Assembly (NCBI GenBank): GCA_013115135.1
Contig: JABANP010000839.1
Span: 1 to 15,335 of the forward strand
From: Perkinsus olseni
Taxonomy: Eukaryota; Perkinsozoa; Perkinsida; Perkinsidae
Direction of reading: 5' to 3'
Length of the DNA: 15,335 bases
The translations under genes were made by a program, and so were the position numbers. Every line of letters begins with the position of its first letter. Position 1 is the stretch's first letter. A model generated the notes under the pieces. That model was given only the letters and a program-made list of their open reading frames with translations, had not been told where the DNA came from and did not search any database. Shown piece by piece: positions 1 to 8,039 of this stretch.

Positions 1-71
1 GAGGCCTATTTCTTCTTCCACCCGCTACGCCGAGGCTACGAGTTTTAGCTTACGACTCGTACTCTTCGCGG
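1..71 (+). repeat. Edge repeat, left copy
   Basis: This stretch matches 15265-15335 at the other end of the window, with a few small indels (for example three C against two near position 23, and a changed loop after the shared TACGAGTTTTA). Both copies contain TACGAGT and ACTCGTA as inverted halves around a 9-11 nt loop, so each can form a short hairpin. Homology reaches the first base of the window, so the repeat probably continues to the left. In frame 1 it reads as a short open tail ending PLRRGYEF and a stop at 46-48, and the right copy can be read to the same tail. It could therefore be the end of a gene family or a non-coding dispersed repeat. The indels shift the frame upstream of the tail, which favours non-coding. 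Confidence 0.75.
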
Positions 72-81
72 TGTGGTAAAC

Positions 82-142
82 ACTTGTGATATGCGTGGGT
101 CACCCACACATATCACAAGTATCTCAACTCAACAGTTGAGTT
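82..142. repeat. Two adjacent hairpins (39 bp and 17 bp)
   Basis: Positions 82-120 form an inverted repeat with 19-bp arms, one mismatch and a single-base centre at 101. Five bases later, 126-142 form a perfect inverted repeat with 8-bp arms (AACTCAAC) and a single-base centre at 134. They lie between the left edge repeat and the first gene. They could act as a transcript-end structure for whatever lies to the left, or be a small hairpin element. The sequence does not decide between these. Confidence 0.8.
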
Positions 143-154
143 TTTGTTCGTCAG
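140..154 (+). promoter_or_regulatory. Pyrimidine tract and AG before the 170 start codon
   Basis: A T-rich tract ends in GTCAG at 154, 15 nt before the ATG at 170. There is no upstream exon to pair with it. It has the form of a splice acceptor in a 5' leader and could be a spliced-leader acceptor, if the organism trans-splices as perkinsids and dinoflagellates do. This is an inference from form only. Confidence 0.25.
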
Positions 155-169
155 TTCTTGGACACTCCG

Positions 170-781
170 ATGGAGCGAGAGTATCTCCGCCCGAAGGCCT
201 CCCCTATGTATCATATACGGGACTGGAAGTCCCGCTATGAGTCGGTCCCAAGAATTGAAGGAATCACAAGTGCTTATGCTTTTAGGGTACTAATGGTACC
301 GTACTTTGCGATTGGGAATAGGCTCGAGGGAATTGCGCTTGGTAAGTTACCATTGGTAACTTCATAGCAGCGAAAGACGGGCACGGCTGTGCCGGCATCC
401 TGGTTGTTATTATAACTACGAGAACGATCACGTTCTGTGGTTCGGTGAGCCTGCTTTTTAGTTGGAGAAGGACTCTCACTCTGGCGACGTGATGCTCCGC
501 TTCAAGAAAACTATGGCGGACACCACATACTCCGATCCACAGGTGACTCGCGGACTTTGGAAATGCTCGATAATGCCCGGACGCCCGAACAGTTCGCTTC
601 AACTGAGTCGCTTCGCAAGGTATTTGTCTCTTCTGAGACGTTTAAGCGTGTCAAAGAGCCAGGGTCGGAGGCCGCGCATACCGACAAGCATGACGTGAGA
701 GCGGCAGAGACACTAGAACGACTAGCTAGAGCTTCTCCTTTGCTATGGCCCCGGGAAGGTGAAAGGTCCATGATACATTGA
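170..781 (+). CDS. Two-exon gene, protein of unknown function (about 163 aa)
   Basis: The exons are 170-341 and 462-781, and the TGA stop is at 779-781. The 120-nt intron has a consensus GTAAGT donor at 342 and a GCTTTTTAG acceptor ending at 461. Both sides are phase 1, and the joined frame is open to the stop. I do not recognise the family. Residues 1-38 are basic and aromatic (MEREYLRPKASPMYHIRDW), residues about 39-60 are hydrophobic with FRVLMVPYFAIGN, and the C-terminal half is charged and probably helical (EMLDNARTPEQF, AAETLERLARA). The length and basic start would suit a small organelle or ribosome-associated protein, but nothing shows this directly. The gene ends 98 nt before the next start. 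Another frame across exon 2 is also partly open with an alternative 49-nt intron, but the chosen model needs only one strong intron. Confidence 0.55.
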
Positions 782-804
782 CTCGGCGATCGGGATCAGT
801 GAGA

Positions 805-823
805 CCGATTAATAATTAATCGG
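805..823. promoter_or_regulatory. AT-rich palindrome upstream of the large gene
   Basis: A perfect 9-bp inverted repeat (CCGATTAAT) with a one-base centre lies 57 nt before the ATG at 880. It is followed by further GATTAAT and TTAATCTCG repeats to about 875. Its place in a short intergenic gap suggests a promoter or binding site, but no known motif is recognised. Confidence 0.4.
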
Positions 824-879
824 TGGATAATTAGACGCGATTAATCGTGTCAATCTCGTTAATCTCGTCTCGTAAATGA

Positions 880-3800
880 ATGCGTTATCGTGTCATGATA
901 TTGTGTGTTATTGCGCTTAATATGTGTTATCGTCAGACCGACGGCGCCAGTTCTATGATCTTTCCCTCAGATGTTCGACATGCTATCGAGCTTCAAAGAG
1001 GCACTTACAAATATCTAGCTCACGAGAGTGAATTAACCAAGCTTCCCAGATTTGTCCTCGATTCGAGCTCTTCCGAACCTATTCGTTCACGGGAAGCTCG
1101 TGGCGGTGCGGGAGTCCTCCCGAACGGGTTGAGTGGTAGGGCTGAATCCTCTCGAGCGCCGCAGCCGAAGGCTCGACAAGGTATTGCGGGAACAGCTATA
1201 TTCGGGGAGAGTGCGAGCATGGACGTTCGCGATCGTGAGATTTTCGAGGGGTTGGCTAATCGCGAGCTGAAATATTGTAAGCCGGCTACTGTCGTGGTCA
1301 AGCATAAGCGTGAATATAGAAGCTCGTTGAACTTCAAGAAGTACTCCGTATCATCTGATGGTGAGAGACTTGCTATCTCTTCCCTTACGCAACTTCGTGT
1401 CGACGAGCTGCCCAAGCATGGACGATTTGCATTCGTCAGAGTCGTAGGTGGCCTGCATGATAGGGTACCTCAATGTCCGGCGATTGCGAGGGTCCTTGCC
1501 CCTCCTGATTGGGATGCTGTGCCAGCCAATCTCAGGGCGGATCAGGAGCTCACTGTTCATTGGTACACATTCGATGAGAAACTTCTGGCTGACTATGGCA
1601 TTGGTGCTCTGGCGAGAGGTGTTTGTCAGCCTATGGTTAAGACCAAGTCGAAGAAGAGAGGGAAGAGCGAGTGGTGGATGGACAATGTCGTCTTCGATAC
1701 ACTTCTCGCATGGAACTTTGATCTCACTGGCAGTCGTCATTTACCGAAGTCTGCGCTGGTCTTTCTGGAGCACGACCTCAAGATTGATTTGTCTGGTATC
1801 TCGCGCGAAGAGCGTGTCTCCGATGACGATAATGATGAGGAGCGATGCCCTAAGATCAGGCGCAAGTTTCCATGACTGTCAAGCGATAAGCTTGGCTCAA
1901 TAATTCAGTTATTTCTCATATGAACCGTTACTGATTGTGTTGCTCAATTTCAACTCAGCAACGTTTTGTTTTTGTCGGTGTTAGTCTGGCAGCCAGAGCC
2001 AACGAGCCTCACTGATCTGAATCTCATTCTTCGAGGCGCTCATTATGAGCGGCTCATGCAAAAATGCTTTGGGAAGTTAGAAGTCACAAGCTCTGCTCGT
2101 TGGTCAGGAAGGTTCGTTCGGATGTGAAGATTGATTGTTTCGCGGTGTTTACTTATCAGCAGTCTCACCCACGTACTCGGTAGGCAACGTCTAGTAGGCA
2201 TACTGCTATCAGTATGATAGTATCGCACTTCAACATGTGTAGATCGACCTACTCAGTCATGAACTCTTTCCCAGTTTTTAGTCCCAGTTCTTCTGTGTCT
2301 CTAAATATGATTTCCGGAACTGCCGATAGCTTTCTCTGCGAATCTCTCGGCATTCCGGAGTTCGCCATTGACGACTACGAGAGCGTGGACCGCTGTGGAC
2401 GGATGGTACTAAAGGTCGCGGGATGCGAAGATGAAGGCCTTCACTTGGAGGATAGGCGGAGAAGGCGTGCTCGAGATCCTCCGCTTGTTATGACGCATCA
2501 CAAGCATCGCTCTTTCCACAGCCCGCTCCTCGTTGACGCCCAGTCAGATGTGCGGCTCCACACGCATGACCTCAGCGGACAGGCTTGGGATAGTTTCCCA
2601 GGGCTGGCGCCTGATTGCGTTCCTCTGATGCACCTCGCAGGCAGCCGCGAGGAGTTAAGACGGTCGGTGAATCACCGACGGTGATTGCTTATGGTCTCCA
2701 CGTGAAAGCTATTCCACGTCAGCTTATATATGGGTGCCCTCTGGAGGCATTCGACTATAATCCCGCCCTGACCATGGCCGTCTATGGCAGCCGTTGCTGT
2801 ATAAGCCAACCGCCGAAAGATGCACTCCAAGCTGACTGGGATGCTGTCGATCAAGACAATGCGTATCGCCCGGGGCAGAAGCCTACTGATGCTGTGAGGT
2901 CCGCCATTCGTGGAAGTACTCTGTGGGGTATGATGGCAACATGCCTTTTTTTCCCGTGCTCTCGAGCAATTTTCTGCACTTACTGCTTCAGCCTGATGCA
3001 CATCAGTCCCAAGAACCACCCAGACAGGGTGCGGACTAAAGAGGGTGACCTGGCGAGGATCGAGGAATTTTCCCTCTGGTACTCGATGAGAGCGTTCGCG
3101 AAGCATAGCTCTTACAGGAACTGTGATCATGCTCGTGGAGCCCTTGAGGATGGGCTCTCTAAGGCCGTGTATTCTCCGGTACTGATCGTTCACGATCCTG
3201 GACTCCGTGGGTTCGAGGCCATCAATGCAGTGCTAGGCTCCGTGGACATTCACTGCTTCGAGCCCGGACTTCAGCCTGTAGTCAGTCATATTCGTCGGTT
3301 TGTAAATGAGCGAGAGATGCTGGCCGTGGATGACTCGAGTGAGCTTGGGTGCATTGGCGGAATTTACTTGCCCAAGGTTGGTCGCCTGGTTATCTACCAG
3401 AAGAATGCCTCACTCGATCCGACGGGAGGGAATAGTCCATTCCCGTGCATTCTGCTTGAGAACACTGCCTATGACCGGGATTTGAACTCTGCTTTGGAAG
3501 CGCGCGTGGCCGAGCTTGCACGTCTCCGTGAGCAACCGCCCATCAGCCAACAGGTCAGCTCGGAGCGTCTCAAGCCAGCACATCCTCCCCTGCAGTACCC
3601 CACTGATTCTCACTCCGAAACTCCGATGAGTGATGACGACAACACATTAACGATACCTCCTATCCCTCGGAGAATCCCGGGCATCAATGTACCGATCCCG
3701 GCATCCTCGATTATATCTTCCTACTCACAACTGGAAGGGAGTCGACTTATGGGAGCACCCATGGCGACGGTGGGAGAACCACGTTCAGGTAGTATGGTGC

Positions 3801-6135
3801 TGCTAGAATCAATAGTTACTACCTCTCTGCTCGGTTTCTAACTCGTGTGAGGTCTATTTCGAGGTACAGAGTGTATTAAAGTGTCAAACTACAGCCATGA
3901 TCGAGGCATTCATCTCTCCTGTCAGAGTGGATCGGCAGACCCCAGTCGGTCTGAGAACGAGGTGAGGCCGAGATCCTGTGCCGATTATACTGATAATCCT
4001 GATGCCTTTGCAGAGATCTGCGTCCCTGGCATTCAGCAGTGGGGATCATCACAACTTGGAGCCTCGGCTGATCCTTGCGAGCCTACGGAGTGATTCATCA
4101 CCCTCGCGAACTTTGAGACCATCGTCGGATCCGACTACACTCTGTAGTACGTCTGGCCGGCTCATAGCTTCAACTGCCGGGAGATATGATCATTCAAGCA
4201 GCTCACTTCAGGCCGAGATGTCGAGAAGGAGAATGAGAGAGAGAAAAACGATGAGCCGAAAGATTCAAGTCTCGTGGATCTGCTGCAGTCTCAAGAACGA
4301 GTGCGAGAGACGCAATTGGTGGCTTTGCAAGGTGGGAAGAGGGACAGCTGCTGATTCCTGCTGGTGCTCTGAGGACTCTTGGGGGTGGTTCGCACGCGAA
4401 TCTTCGCTCAGCTCGCGGATCCTCATTCGTCAAGTTCTCCTGACCGTTGCTCTTCAGATTTGCAGCCGTCTCCCTCGGGAGTTGGCCAGATTGATGTCAA
4501 TGAGCCCCTCATAGACTTGAACTCCCCCAAATCAACGTCTCCTGTCCCTCCCGTTGATCTCCTCACTCCACTCAGTGAGGAGGATACGAGGGACGCTGCT
4601 CCGAAGCGCTCGCAGAATGTCATCAACAACGATGATGATGCGGGAGATGAACTTGACGACAAGATGGACTCCTGGCGGAAGTCGTTCGGTATCGGTGTCC
4701 GAGAGTATGCATCTCACATTTCGGATTCTGGAGAGCATTTGGATCATGACCCTCAAGGATGCTTCAAACCGGTGCTTTGCCCCTTCTTCACGATCCTTCC
4801 CCGAACACCTCGGTGGAAAACCCGGAACTTAAGGAGGAGCGGTGGTCAACCCTCAGTACAGATAAACGGCGAGGACTACAGTTTTCTCGATGACGCCAGT
4901 TACACCAAGGATGCTCGAATCCAGAGCTGGCGCTCCTTCATCGGGACTATGTGTAAAGCGGGGCTAATGTGTGATTTGGATCCCCGTCACTACACTGCCA
5001 TATCGCATCCAAATATCAGTGGGGCCGCCGTACCGTTGGACCTCCGCGAGGATATGGGTGGCCGTCTGGCCGTTCACAGTGGGTTATACTCTGGCAGCGT
5101 CGGCCCTCACAGCAGATCTGTGATGAGTGCGGCTCACTTATATCAGTGGTATGTGGAAGGTCGGTTACCAATTCTCTTCACCGTTATCCATACAGTCGAC
5201 AAGCTAGAGTTGTCTTCTCCAAGAAACGAGGCGTACGCAGCATTTTGCTGTAGAGACCATCTCGAGCTCTATCTTGATATATTCCGACGCTGGGAGCTAA
5301 GGCGCCCGTTGCGAGGAGATGGCGCCCGTGGTCCCCCTATGTCCTTCATGACTCGCGCGTTGGCATCATTTTCTACCACGGTCTTCGAAAAGTTTGGCGA
5401 TGGCGCGATGAAACCTCCCGGCGGCACCCCTGCCGAGGCGTCTCTGAGCCGGTACCTTCTCCTTTTGAGGGAAGCGTGGATATGCGATAGGGCATTGAAG
5501 GACTTCGGGTTGCGACCGCCGCCGGTTTGGGGACTGACTAACGACGAACTCCGGCCTTACTGTCGGCCTAAGGATGAAGACTGGTTGGAACAAAAAGTTC
5601 CGGATGATGAACACAGGCGTGTCAATTCCAGACTGGAATTTCCAGTCAGCGACTGGCCCGCAATACAAGAAGTTTCATCCACAGCTTGGTTCATCCGGCG
5701 GAAGCAAGTCAGCACTTTCACAACTCGCGGATTGACGGGGCTCCTTGGGCGAACTGCTCTCCCACCAACTGAGGTGAGTACTGCGCGGTCTGCGTGATTC
5801 GTCTCCGAGGTGCTTACGAGCCGTAGATCATATGATGTCTTTTTCAAATAGACTATTCGCCATTAGCATTCTATCAGGTACGACGGAGGTTCGTTCCTGG
5901 GCGGGTACCAGTCTGCGACGGGCCGCCTCCGATGTGTGTCGGACTCTAATATTCAAAGATGGACTCCGAGGTTCTCATGAAATATTTTTTCTCACTTAAT
6001 AGTATGGTCGGACGTTGTGTTGTCTGCGACATGCACGCTCTGGTCGATTCGATGTTCGAGACAGAGTGGTTGATGAAACTGCGAGGGCGGCATGACTCTA
6101 CGGACTCGGCGTTTGAACATAGCGCTGAAGCCTGA
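880..6135 (+). CDS. Large multi-exon gene, unknown protein (about 1,430 aa)
   Basis: Proposed exons: 880-1795, 1985-2123, 2282-2666, 2723-2922, 2992-3788, 3870-3961, 4014-4143, 4212-4331, 4458-5773, 5878-5933, 6003-6135. Phases match at every junction, which supports one gene over several broken ORFs. The strongest junctions are the CAG|GTAGTA donor at 3789, GAG|GTGAGG at 3962 with TTTGCAG at 4013, GCTCTTCAG at 4457, and GAG|GTGAGT at 5774. The N-terminus has a hydrophobic run (VMILCVIALNMCY) that could be a signal peptide. Other visible parts are a lysine-rich patch (KTKSKKRGK), an Arg-rich patch (EDRRRRRARD), Pro/Ser-rich linkers, a charged likely coiled coil (EKENEREKNDEPKD), an acidic stretch (NNDDDAGDELDD) and a C-terminal Cys/His cluster (RCVVCDMH). 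I recognise no enzyme domain. Weak points are the first junction, where exon 1 reads on to a stop at 1875, and the last two junctions. It could be two genes split near 1875-1985. Confidence 0.5.
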
Positions 6136-6400
6136 CCCCTAGTGTACGACATGGCGAGTAGGGGCTAGCGAGCTCTCCCTTCTGGTCGAACTCAAACACA
6201 ACAACAACATGCAAGATGTGAAAGATGCATTGGTAATGTCAAAAGTCGCTAAATGCCGTGCTTTCGTCACATATCCTCGGACTCGCGCTAGAATCTAGAG
6301 AGTATGTAGTACTTTCTTCCAGCTATGGGATACGTAGCTTCTGACCAGGGAATTTCCTAGGGAAATTTTCTTCGATTGTCCGGGGAATGCGAGATCAGAC

Positions 6401-6781
6401 TTGGTTAGAGTCCAACCGTTAGTTTCGCACAATGCTACCCGCATTACTAGTACAACCCACCGTGAGAGTAGTACCGTCACTAGAAGGGATTCGGACATGA
6501 AGCGGCAATCATCTAGTGACTCCGTGGCCTCCGAACAAGAGCTCCAAACACACTGTCAGCTGTCAGCGAATCCAATGCTTGAATCCTCCGGGGACCACGT
6601 TCTGGATTTTGCTACTGGGGTATCTAAGCTAGAAGCATACATCATCGGCATTGCTCAGTCACCTCCCTGGCAGTGGTATCAACATAGTGCTGGGAGCAAA
6701 GCCAGGATACCGGCAATTCCATTCCTGCCAGGAGAGGGAGGGGCCCTCCTCTCCTGGAAGAACCCACCCAGTGGGTTCTAG
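6401..6781 (+). CDS. Doubtful ORF running into a palindrome cluster
   Basis: The frame is open for 126 codons, with a possible ATG start at 6498. The first two thirds look protein-like (SDSVASEQELQTH, LESSGDHVLDFATGVSK, EAYIIGIAQSPPWQW). The last third is the translation of the hairpin cluster at 6728-6780 and ends inside the palindrome, so any older gene may have been cut by insertion of the hairpins. I know of no family. It could be one exon of a lost or unfinished gene, or chance. Confidence 0.25.
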   Translation: MVRVQPLVSHNATRITSTTHRESSTVTRRDSDMKRQSSSDSVASEQELQTHCQLSANPMLESSGDHVLDFATGVSKLEAYIIGIAQSPPWQWYQHSAGSKARIPAIPFLPGEGGALLSWKNPPSGF

Positions 6782-6822
6782 TAGAACCCACTGGGTGGGT
6801 TCTTCTGGGTAGTAGTACTACC
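6728..6822. repeat. Cluster of three abutting hairpins
   Basis: Positions 6728-6757 form an imperfect inverted repeat (CCAGGAGAGG against CCTCTCCTGG). Immediately next, 6758-6804 form a perfect palindrome with 23-bp arms and a one-base centre at 6781. Then 6808-6822 form GGTAGT / ACTACC around a 3-nt loop. A perfect 23-bp arm cannot arise by chance. Abutting hairpins resemble the double-hairpin elements known from some organelle genomes, but here they lie in nuclear-type DNA. Confidence 0.85.
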
Positions 6823-7329
6823 GTAGTACCAGAGGCCAGAGTGAACCGCCGCCCGGGGTACAACGATGAATCGGTGAACATTTTACCGTAAACTGTTTAC
6901 TGATGGTTTGTTCGGCAAATTGTCACATCGTTAAATGTGTTAAGATGTTAATTTACCGAACCAACCATTGGCTGGAGAGCTTATCCAGACGTAGCTACTA
7001 CCAAGAAATGGTTGGTTTCCTGTTCGATGCTATACTTGTAGTAGGGGAAGCGCTTAACGTGATAGCAAAACTAGAGCGGTTGTACATGGGTAGGACGCTC
7101 AATCGCTGCCGGCATCCAGTACCGATCTTCATGTCCACAGTACCGATATTCTTGTCAAGCTGTTGAGTACACCTTTTCAAGGCCTGTTGTATTATAGCGG
7201 GCGCTGGCGAAATCGATTGCATCAAGGCATATCTTGGCGCGGGGGATCTGCTGCTAAGTTGATTTAACTAAACGCGAGATGAGCCAAAGGTGTAGACTTA
7301 TATCCCCTTACAGGGAAGATAAAAAGCAG

Positions 7330-7665
7330 CTAGTGACCCGCTTCAGAGCCTCGTGATGATGGCACGAGGAAGGACCTCATAGGAGCAGAGATAACGCAAG
7401 TTGTAGAGACACGCCAACTTCGCAACAGCGCTTTGTGATTGACATAAGGTGTCGGTAGGATCCCAGATCTTCGCCTTGTGTCTGCGTACACTAGCACGCA
7501 GGCGCACGCTCTTGTTGTGCCTGTGACTGGGGCAACGCAACTAGTAGCAGTGCTTCGGTGGATAGCGTAGACAAACTTCACAACAAGGGCAGACCTCCGC
7601 AGGAAGGCAGCCAAGTGGGAAGGATCAAAAAGAATCAAATACTTGAGTAATTCACCGCTGCGCAA
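7330..7665 (-). pseudogene. Possible decayed minus-strand coding sequence
   Basis: A 111-codon minus-strand frame and an overlapping shorter frame (7343-7540) are both open and partly protein-like (AKIWDPTDTLCQ and LCSYEVLPRAI in the shorter one). No splice pattern joins them, and no family is recognised. This may be a degraded transposon or gene fragment with frameshifts, or chance. It is the only minus-strand candidate in the window. Confidence 0.15.
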
Positions 7666-7816
7666 TTACACTTAAGCGTAGCGCGATCGACGATCGACTA
7701 CAGGGCGTAATAATCGAAGGGCGAACTACATAATACCATAACGTGGCGCACTAGCAATGGACAGACGGTAATCGTAAATGATCGTAACGAGGGCGAGCGC
7801 GCAGGGCACGATCCCT

Positions 7817-7880
7817 ACACTCTACCAACCCTGAAAAAAGCTCGTACCGGGGTTCGAACCCGCGACCTTTAAACTTGGAA
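7817..7880 (-). other. tRNA-like fragment (T arm, T-run, D-arm-like sequence)
   Basis: Read on the minus strand, the sequence has a B-box-like GGGTTCGAACCCC inside a nearly complete T stem, then GGTACGAGC and a run of six T, which is the form of a tRNA 3' half with a polymerase III stop. Directly after it comes CAGGGTTGGTAGAGTG, which resembles a D arm. No matching acceptor stem or anticodon arm was found in the normal order, so this is not called a working tRNA. It may be a SINE or tRNA relic. Confidence 0.3.
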
Positions 7881-7929
7881 CGAAAGAGGTTCTGATGTGG
7901 TGAACGTTATAGAATAAATTACACAGCTC

Positions 7930-7949
7930 GTTTCGTTTTATTTTCATAG
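7930..7949 (+). promoter_or_regulatory. Pyrimidine tract and AG upstream of the membrin start
   Basis: A T-rich tract ends in TTTTCATAG at 7949, 90 nt before the membrin ATG at 8040. It has the form of a splice acceptor without a visible upstream exon. It could serve a leader intron or spliced-leader addition. Confidence 0.25.
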
Positions 7950-8039
7950 TAACGCCATCAAATACATTGAGTCGGCAATTTCAGTCGGCATCTTTTCGCG
8001 TATCTTCAACCTTGCAAGATTCATGTAGGTTGAGTTTTC

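Larger units (their letters stand above)
6136..8039. other. Gene-poor region
   Basis: No convincing spliced gene was found here. It holds a doubtful ORF (6401-6781), a cluster of hairpins (6728-6822), a 21-bp direct duplication (7117-7158, AGTACCGAT-type units), an inverted AACCAACCATT pair near 6958 and 7008, weak minus-strand coding-like sequence at 7330-7665, and a tRNA-like fragment near 7817-7880. Stops are frequent in all frames elsewhere. Confidence 0.5.

Noticed and set aside
1020..1740. Minus-strand ORFs of about 130 codons
   Set aside because: They are antisense to the long first exon of the large gene, with no protein-like motifs or splice signals.
3978..4514. 178-codon ORF as an independent gene
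   Set aside because: Only its part 4014-4143 fits as an exon. The remainder overlaps better phase-matched exons in another frame.
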